From: Thermodesulfatator sp.
Lineage (GTDB): Bacteria > Desulfobacterota > Dissulfuribacteria > Dissulfuribacterales > QOAL01
Assembly: GCA_003978135.1 (NCBI GenBank)
Contig: QOAL01000169.1
Coordinates: forward strand, 1 to 8,664
DNA: 8,664 nt
Direction: 5' to 3'
The notes under the pieces were generated by a model that saw nothing but the letters and a program-made list of their open reading frames with translations, had not been told where the DNA came from and searched no databases. The position numbers and the translations under genes were made by a program. Below are positions 1 through 7,336 of this stretch, in pieces. The stretch's first letter is position 1; each line of letters opens with the position of its first letter.

Positions 1-80
1 AGCATATATCATTTTGCACTTTCCTGGTTACATGATAAAATAAACTCCTTACATTCTTCAAAAATTTACATAATTGATTG
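1..80. other. left edge, no gene recognised
   Basis: This AT-rich stretch lies beyond the decayed end of larC. On the minus strand an AAGGAG at 45-50 is followed 11 nt later by ATG, but the next codon is TAA, so it does not open a gene. I see no hairpin followed by a T run that would end the operon here; a terminator may lie outside the window. Confidence 0.5.
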
Positions 81-221
81 TCAACAGATCGACTGAAAGT
101 GACAGAATATGATATGTTTCCTGTAATGGAAGATATACAGATAATCAGCTACCAATTGAAGGCAAATTCTCCCATCCTTTTTTTTCATGTTTACCGGAAC
201 TATCCATACATCCAGTGCCCC
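81..221 (-). pseudogene. larC: remnant of the larC C-terminal part after an in-frame TAA
   Basis: Reading on past the TAA at 222-224 in the same frame gives G-A-L-D-V-W-I-V-P-V-N-M-K-K. This closely resembles the LarC consensus that follows the 'IDDMTPE...LM' segment (G-A-L-D-V-F-x-T-P-x-x-M-K-K). The family resemblance fades after the poly-A codons at about 178-185, and the frame closes at TGA 81-83. The roughly 100-residue CTP-binding end of normal LarC is absent from all three minus-strand frames here. Because the continuation is in frame, this is a nonsense change followed by decay or loss rather than the LarC1/LarC2 frameshift known from Lactobacillus. A sequencing or assembly error near the stop cannot be excluded, but it would not explain the missing end. 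Confidence 0.6.
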
Positions 222-1043
222 TTATTTGAAAAAAGACTCCATGAGACCTCCCAGCTGTTCAGGAGTCATATCATCAATCAGTGTTTTCATCTCAACAATA
301 GCTTCTGTTTTCAGTTCGTCTGCCCTTCTGTTCCCGACAATTATTCTCAAGACATTGGGCATGGAATCAAGATCCCGGGAACCTGCACCGTAGCCTGCTG
401 CACTGATCTCCATTTCAGGCACTGAGCCAAAGGAAAATGCGATTTTCTGAATAATCGCTGCCCCGGTCGGTGTAACCAGTTCATTTGTTTCGTCCACGGG
501 ATAAACCGGTATCCTTTTCAAGAGCTCAACCACTGCAGGAGCCGGAACAGGGAGCATACCGTGACTGGATTTGACAAAGCCCCGGGAAAGGGGCAATGGA
601 GAACAGAATACCCTTTCTATTTCCAGATCCCAAAGGGCCAGAAGAGAGCCTGTGATGTCAATAATCGTGTCCACGGCCCCTATTTCATGAAAATGGATTT
701 CATCTGGTTTGCAACCATGAATTTTAGCCTCGGCCCGGGCAATGGATGTCAGGACATCTACGGCCTGGCCCTTGACATTTTCAGGCAGCATGGAGTCTGC
801 GATAAGGCCCTGCAAGGCATCCAGGTTCCTCCAACAAGAAGCAGCGGGTTTTTCTACTATGTTTATATTAACAGCACTCAGGCCATGGCGAAGGACCCTT
901 TTTATCTGGATGTTCGTGTGCTTTAGCCCCAGAAGTGGCGGGAGTTCCCGAAGTCTTTTTTCATCCCAGCCCACATCCAAAAGGGCAGAAAGCAGCATAT
1001 CTCCACTGACTCCGGAAATGCAATCAAGATAGGCGACTTTCAA
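222..1043 (-). CDS. larC: LarC-type nickel-pincer cofactor protein, truncated (273 aa)
   Basis: LarC inserts nickel into the pyridinium thiocarboxylate precursor in a CTP-dependent step, making the nickel-pincer cofactor of lactate racemase-type enzymes. Visible family signatures, numbered from the TTG start, are Y-L-D-C-I-S-G-V-S-G-D-M-L-L (5-18), H-F-H-E-I-G-A-V-D (117-125), the R-G-F-V-K..H-G-M-L-P-V-P-A-P-A segment (154-170), E-L-V-T-P-T-G-A-A-I (188-197) and G-Y-G-A-G-S-R-D (217-224). I prefer TTG at 1043: GGAG sits 8 nt upstream, the protein then begins M-K-V-A-Y-L-D-C as the family does, and it overlaps the preceding stop as TTGA, which suggests translational coupling. An ATG at 1076 would add 11 residues without family support. 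Full-length LarC is about 400 residues; this one ends after F-F-K at 273. The usual E-T-N-I-D-D is K-T-L-I-D-D here (253-258), another hint of relaxed selection. Family assignment is firm; function is doubtful. Confidence 0.85.
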   Translation of the reverse strand: MKVAYLDCISGVSGDMLLSALLDVGWDEKRLRELPPLLGLKHTNIQIKRVLRHGLSAVNINIVEKPAASCWRNLDALQGLIADSMLPENVKGQAVDVLTSIARAEAKIHGCKPDEIHFHEIGAVDTIIDITGSLLALWDLEIERVFCSPLPLSRGFVKSSHGMLPVPAPAVVELLKRIPVYPVDETNELVTPTGAAIIQKIAFSFGSVPEMEISAAGYGAGSRDLDSMPNVLRIIVGNRRADELKTEAIVEMKTLIDDMTPEQLGGLMESFFK

Positions 1044-1744
1044 GAGTTGTTCTCCGTGGTCTTTTTCTCTATCCATTCATAAATCTCATCCCTGTAATAC
1101 CAGGCTGGCCCTGCCACCACAGCAGAAAATAGGAGAAGTAGCAGGAAACCTGTAAGATTGCCTTCGTATATTTCAGCCCCTTGCCACGAAAGCATGAGAG
1201 TACCCGGTATTCTGCCCACCGAGGAGATAAAGAGAAACACCTGCCAGGGCATGCGGGTGAGTCCCAAAAGGTAGCATAGAAAATCCTTTGGAAAGCCTGG
1301 AAACACGTAGAGAAAAAAACATACGAATATTCCCTGTCTTTCCAGCAGACCTTCAAACTTCCAGTACAGATCGGATTTGCGTAACCACGGGGCGACAATC
1401 TTTCTGAATTGCCTGGAAATAAAAAATGCCAGAAAGGAACCGAGACTTAGGCCAATGGTTGAATAAACAAGTCCGAGCCATTTGCCAAAGATAAATCCCC
1501 CAAGGAAACCTGTAGCTTCTCCCGGAATGGGGGATAAGATCACCTGGAGGATCTGAAGCAATATAAATCCTACGGGACCATAGGGGCCCAGAGACAGGAC
1601 AAAATTTCTTAGGTGTTCCCTCTTTTCCATGAGATCAAGAAGAAACTCGAAACCTGCCATCAGCTGGTCCTGCAGGTGAAGAGACAGAAATACAGCGATA
1701 ATTAGGCCTGTTCCAAGGCCGAAAACCAGGGTTTTACTTTTCAT
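1040..1744 (-). CDS. TVP38/TMEM64 (VTT-domain) family membrane protein
   Basis: This 234-residue integral membrane protein belongs to the VTT/SNARE-associated group that includes YdjX, YdjZ and, more distantly, DedA. Members are thought to act in lipid scrambling or membrane homeostasis, but the bacterial TVP38 substrate is generally unknown. Hydrophobic segments lie at about 5-22, 55-72, 78-110, 138-162, 165-185 and 197-212. Family-typical stretches are S-P-I-P-G-E-A-T-G-F-L-G-G-F-I-F-G (71-87), F-P-G-F-P-K-D-F-L-C-Y-L-L-G (148-161) and R-I-P-G-T (178-182), all near the expected re-entrant loops. The tail after 216 is charged and likely cytoplasmic. It starts 36 nt after the nadB stop with no clear Shine-Dalgarno sequence, and its last bases overlap the larC start. 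The context does not reveal a specific partner. Confidence 0.85.
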   Translation of the reverse strand: MKSKTLVFGLGTGLIIAVFLSLHLQDQLMAGFEFLLDLMEKREHLRNFVLSLGPYGPVGFILLQILQVILSPIPGEATGFLGGFIFGKWLGLVYSTIGLSLGSFLAFFISRQFRKIVAPWLRKSDLYWKFEGLLERQGIFVCFFLYVFPGFPKDFLCYLLGLTRMPWQVFLFISSVGRIPGTLMLSWQGAEIYEGNLTGFLLLLLFSAVVAGPAWYYRDEIYEWIEKKTTENNS

Positions 1745-1780
1745 TCATCAGGCAGCCAGGAATTTGGAACTCTTTGAGGC

Positions 1781-3442
1781 TCATGCGCGGGAAAGAAGGG
1801 TATCCCGCCTCCAGTTCCAATCATCCTTGACAGGAAAGTCAAGTGTATAGTGACCACCTCTGCTCTCCTGACGCCAGGAGGCAGCCTCAATGATCAACTG
1901 AGCAGTGAGGGCGATATTTCTCAGTTCAAGGAAGTCTCTCGTTATAATATAATCCCAGTAGTGTTGATCAATCTCCTTCAAGATAGGCTCCATGCGCTTC
2001 CTGGCCAGATCAAGCCTCTTGCTGCTTCTTACTATTCCAACATAATTCCACATGAGTCTCCTGATAACATCCCAGTTATGGGAAATGAGAACTGCCTCAT
2101 CCATATCCACTGCTCCACCAACATCCCAGGGAGCTACCTGAATATGGGCAAGTGATTTGAAATAATCCAGCTTGTTCCTGGTTCGCTCAAATGCTTGGTG
2201 AGCCATAACCAATCCTTCCAGCAAGGAATTTGAAGCCAGTCTGTTGGCGCCATGAAATCCTGTACAGGCAGTTTCTCCCAGTGCGAACAGGCCGGTCAGG
2301 TCCGTCTCTGCCCAGATATTGGTAACTATTCCTCCACACATATAATGGGCAGCAGGTACCACTGGAATTGGTTCTTTTGTAATATCTATACCAAACTTCA
2401 AGCAGGTCCTGTAAATATTTGGGAAACGCTGAATAATAAACTCCCTGGGCCTGTGACTGATATCAAGATATACGCATTCTCTGCCTGTCCTCTTGAGCTC
2501 GGTATCAATTGCCCTGGCCACCACATCCCTGTTTGCAAGCTCCTTGTTTAACGGGTCGTATTTTTCCATGAAGCTGTTGCCATCCTCATCTATAAGCCTT
2601 GCACCTTCTCCCCTGAGGGCTTCAGAGATGAGAAAATTTTTGGCCTTGGGATGGTACAGGCAGGTGGGGTGAAACTGTACGAATTCCAGATTGGCAATTC
2701 GAGCCCCAGCTCTATAAGCTATTGCTATTCCATCACCACTGGCCACATCAGGATTGCTGGTATATAGATAGACCTTCCCTGCCCCTCCTGTAGCAAGGTA
2801 TGTTGCCTTTGCCAAAAGGGTGTGTATGTTGCCAGTCTTGGAATCAAGCACATAGGCCCCAAGGCATCTTTCTCCATGGGTTTCACAACTGGGTTTTCTT
2901 TCTGGCTTTTGAGCTGCTTCCCCGGATTCAGGGTTTTCCAGCTTGCAGAGGGTTATCAGGTCCACCACCATAAAGTCTTCAAGTACTTCTATGGAATGGT
3001 TTTCAATGGCCCGTTCAACAAGCACACGTTCTATTTCCTGGCCTGTGAAATCCCCACTGTGTACAATCCTGCGGCGGCTGTGCCCTCCTTCTCTCCCGAG
3101 TTCAAACTGGTTTCCCTCCCCTGTCCTGGAGAAATTCACACCAAGAGTTTCCAGCTCCAGGATACGTTCCGGCCCCTGCCTGACTATATTTCTCACCACA
3201 TCTTCGTGACAGAGACCATCTCCTGCGTAAAGAGTGTCATATTCGTGAAGCACAAAACTGTCATCCTGGGACAAAACACAGGCTATTCCTCCCTGGGCCA
3301 GTCTGGTGGATGTATCATCCTTGGCCTTTTTGGTAACAACTGTAACCCTTCCCAGAGTAGACAGCTTAAGCGCAAGGCTCAGGCCTGCTATGCCGCTTCC
3401 TACTACGAGGAAATCAGTTTTCATGGCATGGTTTTTATTCAC
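1781..3442 (-). CDS. nadB: L-aspartate oxidase
   Basis: NadB is an FAD flavoprotein that oxidises L-aspartate to iminoaspartate, the first step of de novo NAD synthesis; it can use O2 or fumarate as electron acceptor. From the GTG start the protein has 553 residues. It shows the dinucleotide-binding G-S-G-I-A-G-L (15-21), R-L-A-Q-G-G-I-A (47-54), H-S-R-R-R-I-V-H (121-128), A-T-G-G-A-G (217-222), E-F-V-Q-F-H-P-T (253-260), R-G-E-G-A-R (277-282) and the long C-terminal flavin segment at 384-410. R305 in A-N-R-D-V-V-A-R and H366 in A-A-H-Y-M-C-G-G match the catalytic Arg and His known in E. coli NadB. A hydrophilic insert at about 168-192 looks longer than in E. coli. The start is either GTG 3442, overlapping the thyX stop as GTGA, or ATG 3424 (M-K-T-D-F-L); neither has an obvious ribosome site. 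NadA and NadC are not in the window. Confidence 0.95.
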   Translation of the reverse strand: MNKNHAMKTDFLVVGSGIAGLSLALKLSTLGRVTVVTKKAKDDTSTRLAQGGIACVLSQDDSFVLHEYDTLYAGDGLCHEDVVRNIVRQGPERILELETLGVNFSRTGEGNQFELGREGGHSRRRIVHSGDFTGQEIERVLVERAIENHSIEVLEDFMVVDLITLCKLENPESGEAAQKPERKPSCETHGERCLGAYVLDSKTGNIHTLLAKATYLATGGAGKVYLYTSNPDVASGDGIAIAYRAGARIANLEFVQFHPTCLYHPKAKNFLISEALRGEGARLIDEDGNSFMEKYDPLNKELANRDVVARAIDTELKRTGRECVYLDISHRPREFIIQRFPNIYRTCLKFGIDITKEPIPVVPAAHYMCGGIVTNIWAETDLTGLFALGETACTGFHGANRLASNSLLEGLVMAHQAFERTRNKLDYFKSLAHIQVAPWDVGGAVDMDEAVLISHNWDVIRRLMWNYVGIVRSSKRLDLARKRMEPILKEIDQHYWDYIITRDFLELRNIALTAQLIIEAASWRQESRGGHYTLDFPVKDDWNWRRDTLLSRA

Positions 3443-4401
3443 TGGAGATTCAGAGAAGCCATGATGGGCGAGAAAACTCCGGGAAATAGTCTGGCAAACT
3501 CCGGCAGCATCAACAGCATTATTTCTCTCATGGACGGGTCTGCTGCTGGAGATGCCCTAAGTCTGAAGATATGCTGCCACTCCTCCAGCGTGGCATGTAC
3601 CATTATTTCTGTCTTGCAGGAATTGGGCAGCACGGTTCTGGCTGCTTGTGGAGAAGACGTCTCAAGGAGCTTGAGATACAATCGCTCGGTCTCTTCCATG
3701 GCCCTTTGCCATGTGCCAAATTCTTCCGTCCCTTCCTGGAAAAAACAGGGCTTGATAAAAACCACTTCTCCACCAAAGCGTTTTTCTCCGTACCTGCAAT
3801 ATCTTTGGGACTCTTGCAGGTAGGAGGCCACCCGATGTCGGACAAGTTCGTGGGTTACCGCCCTGTTAACCGTAATATGTACCAGGATTGTCCTGTGCTT
3901 TATAAGAAATTCGCTGTCAAGGTGGTCTATTTCCTCGGGACTCAGAAGTCTTGCCTTGACCCTGTCTGATGCAACCAATCTGTCAGAATCAATATCCTGG
4001 TAGATGACAGGATAATGTTTTGTCAGTTCTTTTTTAATTGCCGAGACAATGGCCAGGTCTGGAAATCTTCTGGCCAGATCCCTGAACGACCTGGGATTTC
4101 CAGATATGACCTGTTGTGTGTCAGAAATACGGGAAGCCTGGCAGAATCTGGGAATCACGGAAAAAAAATCGCAGAAATCTTCCGGGCGCTCTGAAGAGAC
4201 ATCCAGGACAAGATTTGCCATTTCTATTACAGATTCATGCCCCCTCTTGATAATACCCTTTATAAAGGGGACAGCACTTTCCGGGGTGATCTTGTCCTCG
4301 CTTTTATAACATACCCTGCCACAGCGTTCTATCTGTTCAAGTACGCGCCCCTCTTTAAAATAGTGATCAAGAATTTCGAAACCAGGTGGAATTATTTTCA
4401 T
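3439..4401 (-). CDS. thyX: FAD-dependent thymidylate synthase ThyX
   Basis: ThyX methylates dUMP to dTMP using methylenetetrahydrofolate, NADPH and FAD, replacing or supplementing ThyA. The hallmark RHR-x7-S motif is present as R-H-R (188-190) with S198, followed by R200 and Y201. Other family features are C-G-R-V-C-Y-K-S-E-D (27-36), I-K-R-G-H-E-S-V-I-E (51-60), L-P-N-S-C-K-T-E (258-265) and I-F-R-L-R (278-282). At 320 residues it is longer than the compact Thermotoga enzyme. It resembles the long subfamily in which the end reads A-x-P-x-M-R-E-I (286-294 here). The position where relatives usually carry T-x-N-x-R reads H-A-T-L-E-E (269-274), losing the usual Asn and Arg. It starts at ATG 4401 with GAGAGG 6 nt upstream. 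It follows the transferase by 24 nt, and its stop overlaps the nadB GTG. Confidence 0.93.
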   Translation of the reverse strand: MKIIPPGFEILDHYFKEGRVLEQIERCGRVCYKSEDKITPESAVPFIKGIIKRGHESVIEMANLVLDVSSERPEDFCDFFSVIPRFCQASRISDTQQVISGNPRSFRDLARRFPDLAIVSAIKKELTKHYPVIYQDIDSDRLVASDRVKARLLSPEEIDHLDSEFLIKHRTILVHITVNRAVTHELVRHRVASYLQESQRYCRYGEKRFGGEVVFIKPCFFQEGTEEFGTWQRAMEETERLYLKLLETSSPQAARTVLPNSCKTEIMVHATLEEWQHIFRLRASPAADPSMREIMLLMLPEFARLFPGVFSPIMASLNLQ

Positions 4402-4425
4402 GGTTTGCCTCTCTTTTTTGAGAGT
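4402..4425 (-). promoter_or_regulatory. thyX ribosome site inside a small inverted repeat
   Basis: The 24-nt gap holds CTCTC (4420-4424 read on the minus strand), six A and then GAGAG (4409-4413), a perfect 5-bp inverted repeat. The second arm is part of the GAGAGG Shine-Dalgarno for thyX. A hairpin would hide the ribosome site, but five base pairs is weak and the arrangement could be chance. Confidence 0.35.
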
Positions 4426-6330
4426 TTATTGTTTGATGCCCTTCCGGGTGCCACTGTGAATTACCTTGAGATGCTGGGTAGCTGCATGTTTGGGGGTGGT
4501 ATCTCCTGTTTGTGCAAATTGAATAAGAGGCCTGATTTGGACAATGTCCACGTCGAGCCCTTTACAACATTCTGCAACTTTTTCATGAAGGGAAGGAGCC
4601 TTCGAAAGTACTGCCAAAAAAACCTTCTGGATACCGAAGCGTTTTATTAGATGCTCCAGGTCATATCTGTTTCCCAGCACCTTTACGCCGTGAATTTCCT
4701 GCCCCTTCTTAGCCGGATCATCATCTATGAAACCTACAGGCAGAAAATCATGCCCCTTTCTTTTCCTCAGTTCCCTTAAAAAGAGATCTCCACCGTCACC
4801 TGCTCCGAAGATCAAGATAGGGATGGAATTATTCTTTTCCGACTGCCTTATGAAATATTCATTGAACATTCTCAACATAAAACGAATGCCGGAAATAAAT
4901 ATCAACGTCAAAATAGCATCCATAAAGAATACCACCCTGGAAAACCCCTCAAAGCGGTATAGAAAAACAAGTGCCCCTACAATGATGGCTGAACTCAGTA
5001 TGGTGGACTTAATGATTTTGAAGATGTCATCCAGGCTGGCGAATCGCCATTGTCCCCTGTAAAGGCCGAAAAACCAAAGGCACGTAATTTTCACTGCCAG
5101 AACCAGGGGAAGTGTCTGTTCTATCAATCCCTTGTTATAAGGGCTGATGACTCCATCGAATTTCAATAAATACGCAGAGAAATAGCTTACAGTCAGAAGA
5201 AGAATATCTATGCATACCTGGAGTATCTGCCTCTTGTTAAGCATGATTTTCATTGCGTGGGCAATTCTGGATCCCTTCCCTCTGTCTTCACCGTAAATAT
5301 CACTGTTTAGATAGCTGAGAAAAACCCCGAAAAATATGGAAACAACTGCCGCTATGCTGACAATGGATAAAAAGGCATCAAGGGAATGTTTGGCCATATA
5401 GAGCACAACAGCTGAAACCACTGCAGCAACGAGCATGAGAGTCAAGACAGCCCTTTCTTCCGAAAGCCCAAGAAGTACGAGCCTGTGAGATGTATGATCT
5501 CTTCCGCCCTGGGCTATGGAACGCCCGGACTGGAGACGGGTAAAGGAGACTAGGGCTGTGTCAAATATGGGAATGATTAACACGGCCACAGGCACTGCAA
5601 GCATCAGTATCATATTGGAAAACGTTGCATAAACATCGGTTCCTGCATTGGTAATCGAGCTGGAACTTACAACTACCAGCCCTCCCAGTACGAAACCCAG
5701 AAAGAGGCTGCCACAGTCACCCATAAATATTTTGGCCGGCTTGAAATTATAGATCCAGAAGCCAAGGCATGAGCCTGCCAAGAGCAGGGATGGACCTATG
5801 ATCTCGTAAAGATTGAACAGGTACCCGTAGGTTGCCAGGGACAGGGCTGCCACCAGGGTAATGCCAGATGAAAGGCCATCCATATTGTCAAGAATATTCA
5901 AGGCATTGGCCATGGCAATGAGCCAAAAAACAGTCAGCCCGATGGAAATGATGGGATAACCAGGCAGATGAATCTTAAGCCCTAATCCTACCACCAATAC
6001 CACTGCTATAAGCTGTGCTACAAATTTTCCCTGGGGGGTAAATCTCATTATGTCATCCAGAAGACCTATAAAAAAGAAGGCTGTACCCCCGGCAAGAAGA
6101 AGCATCAAACCGGGTGATGCTTGTATGAGGAATGAAAACGGGATGGAGAAGGCCAGAAAGATTGCAATGCCGCCGTAAAGGGCTGTTGGCTCTTTATGCC
6201 ATCTGTCTTCCCTGGGCATGGCAACCAGTTTGAACTTTCTGGCAACCAGGATCACCGCAGGGGTTAGGACTGAACTTAACAAAAGGGAGATCAGGAAAAC
6301 CTGAATGTATTTTTCAGCCGCAATGGACAT
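4426..6330 (-). CDS. WecA/MraY-type sugar-phosphate transferase fused to a FlaA1/CapD-type membrane and Rossmann region
   Basis: This is a 634-residue two-part membrane protein. Residues 1-345 are a polyprenyl-phosphate sugar-1-phosphate transferase, which moves sugar-1-phosphate from a UDP-sugar to undecaprenyl phosphate and so starts a lipid-linked glycan. Its motifs are L-L-D-D (90-93), N-I-L-D-N-M-D-G-L (145-153), F-M-G-D-C-G-S (202-208), F-D-T (256-258) and the HIGH-like G-R-D-H-T-S-H-R-L (276-284), with about 11 membrane segments. After a charged linker (346-364) come four membrane segments (about 368-390, 406-424, 442-459, 466-485) with L-Y-R-G-Q-W-R-F-A-S (423-432). A nucleotide-binding Rossmann fold follows, with G-A-G-D-G-G (509-514) and G-F-I-D-D-D-P (533-539). 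This second half matches the N-terminal part of FlaA1/WbpM/CapD nucleotide-sugar dehydratases, but their catalytic SDR domain is missing. Translation starts one nucleotide after the SDR gene's stop. The sugar carried is unknown. Confidence 0.88.
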   Translation of the reverse strand: MSIAAEKYIQVFLISLLLSSVLTPAVILVARKFKLVAMPREDRWHKEPTALYGGIAIFLAFSIPFSFLIQASPGLMLLLAGGTAFFFIGLLDDIMRFTPQGKFVAQLIAVVLVVGLGLKIHLPGYPIISIGLTVFWLIAMANALNILDNMDGLSSGITLVAALSLATYGYLFNLYEIIGPSLLLAGSCLGFWIYNFKPAKIFMGDCGSLFLGFVLGGLVVVSSSSITNAGTDVYATFSNMILMLAVPVAVLIIPIFDTALVSFTRLQSGRSIAQGGRDHTSHRLVLLGLSEERAVLTLMLVAAVVSAVVLYMAKHSLDAFLSIVSIAAVVSIFFGVFLSYLNSDIYGEDRGKGSRIAHAMKIMLNKRQILQVCIDILLLTVSYFSAYLLKFDGVISPYNKGLIEQTLPLVLAVKITCLWFFGLYRGQWRFASLDDIFKIIKSTILSSAIIVGALVFLYRFEGFSRVVFFMDAILTLIFISGIRFMLRMFNEYFIRQSEKNNSIPILIFGAGDGGDLFLRELRKRKGHDFLPVGFIDDDPAKKGQEIHGVKVLGNRYDLEHLIKRFGIQKVFLAVLSKAPSLHEKVAECCKGLDVDIVQIRPLIQFAQTGDTTPKHAATQHLKVIHSGTRKGIKQ

Positions 6331-6331
6331 C

Positions 6332-7300
6332 TCAATAGGCTTTTGCCCTGAAATATTCTATGGTTTTTAAAAGAATTTCATCCAGAGAGGTTTCAGGTGC
6401 ATATCCTGTAAGGGCCTGGAGTTTTTCCACAGAAGGCACTCGCCTCATCATGTCTTCAAAGTCTTTTCCGTATGCCTTATCATATGGGATAAATACTATT
6501 TCCGAGTTGCTGTTTGCCAGTTCCTTTATCTTTTTTGCCAGGTCTGCAATGGTGATTTCTTCCGTGCCTCCAATATTGACGACCTCTCCTGCTCCCTTGC
6601 CACATGTCAGCAGTTTATAAATGGCCGTGGTTACATCATCAATATAGGTAAAGGTTCTGGTTTGAGTGCCGTCTCCGAAAACAGTGATGGGATCGTCCCG
6701 CAGCGCCTGCTGGATGAATCTGGGCACAACCATGCCGTACAGACCTGTCTGTCGCGGGCCAATGGTGTTGAAGCATCTTATTATAATGGTATCCAGTTTT
6801 TTGGTTCGATAATATGCAAGTGCAGTGAATTCATCCACCAGCTTGCTTGCAGCATAACTCCAGCGCATGGTACTCGGAGGACCGTAAATGAGATTGTCAT
6901 CCTCTTTAAGAGGGGCATGCATGTGTTTGCCATAAACTTCTGAGGTTGAGGCAACTATTATCTTTTTGCCATATTTATTTGCCGTTTTAAGGGCAGTTTC
7001 CGTGCCCAGGATATTGGTTTCTATGGATGAAAGGGGATTTTCCAGGACGTATTTTACCCCAACTGCAGCGGCAAGGTGAACAACGCAGTCGCATTTTGCA
7101 ATCAGCAGATCCATCAAATCCGTATTCAATATGGTATCTACATGGTATTCAAAGCGGGGATGGCTGTTGAGGTGGGCTATATTTTCTAGGCTTCCAGTGG
7201 AAAGGTCATCAATTACAACCACTTCCTCTCCCTTGGAAATGAGCAGGTCGCACAAGTGCGAGCCAATAAACCCCGCTCCCCCCGTAACAAGGATTTTCAT
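6332..7300 (-). CDS. NAD-dependent nucleotide-sugar epimerase/dehydratase (extended SDR)
   Basis: This 322-residue cytoplasmic enzyme has full length for the extended SDR family that remodels nucleotide sugars. G-G-A-G-F-I-G (7-13) and D31-D32 form the NAD site, and H-L-A-A-A-V-G (75-81) follows the fourth strand. The active site is T119-S120-E121 with Y149-x-x-x-K153. R183 (N-T-I-G-P-R) and R215 (G-D-G-T-Q-T-R-T-F) fit nucleotide-sugar contacts. The T-S-E trio is the arrangement known in UDP-glucuronate decarboxylases (UXS, ArnA C-half), while plain 4-epimerases normally lack this Glu. The C-terminal end (F-E-D-M-M-R-R-V-P, 281-289) is also shared with sequences annotated as epimerases. The exact reaction is therefore open between decarboxylase and epimerase. 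It is first in the operon, has GAGAGGAG just before ATG 7300, and likely supplies sugar for the transferase that follows. Confidence 0.87.
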   Translation of the reverse strand: MKILVTGGAGFIGSHLCDLLISKGEEVVVIDDLSTGSLENIAHLNSHPRFEYHVDTILNTDLMDLLIAKCDCVVHLAAAVGVKYVLENPLSSIETNILGTETALKTANKYGKKIIVASTSEVYGKHMHAPLKEDDNLIYGPPSTMRWSYAASKLVDEFTALAYYRTKKLDTIIIRCFNTIGPRQTGLYGMVVPRFIQQALRDDPITVFGDGTQTRTFTYIDDVTTAIYKLLTCGKGAGEVVNIGGTEEITIADLAKKIKELANSNSEIVFIPYDKAYGKDFEDMMRRVPSVEKLQALTGYAPETSLDEILLKTIEYFRAKAY

Positions 7301-7336
7301 GTGTCTCCTCTCAAGCGACTTAATTACTTAATATCT

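Noticed and set aside
14..50. Minus-strand gene start after AAGGAG at the left edge
   Set aside because: The ATG at 31-33 is followed at once by TAA; a GTG at 16-18 is too near the edge to judge.
180..240. Programmed ribosomal frameshift in larC at the T6-C-A3 tract
   Set aside because: Both shifted frames read non-LarC residues and soon stop, whereas LarC-like sequence continues in the original frame after the stop.
78..425. Plus-strand open frame of 115 codons opposite larC
   Set aside because: No recognisable motif, no clear ribosome site, and antisense to conserved LarC sequence.
1044..1076. ATG 1076 as larC start
   Set aside because: It adds 11 residues not expected in the family, while TTG 1043 has GGAG at 8 nt and gives the typical M-K-V-x-Y-L-D-C start.
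2822..3823. Long plus-strand open frame (333 codons) opposite nadB and thyX
   Set aside because: It lies fully antisense to two strongly conserved genes, crosses their junction and shows no family motif or ribosome site; it is a shadow frame.
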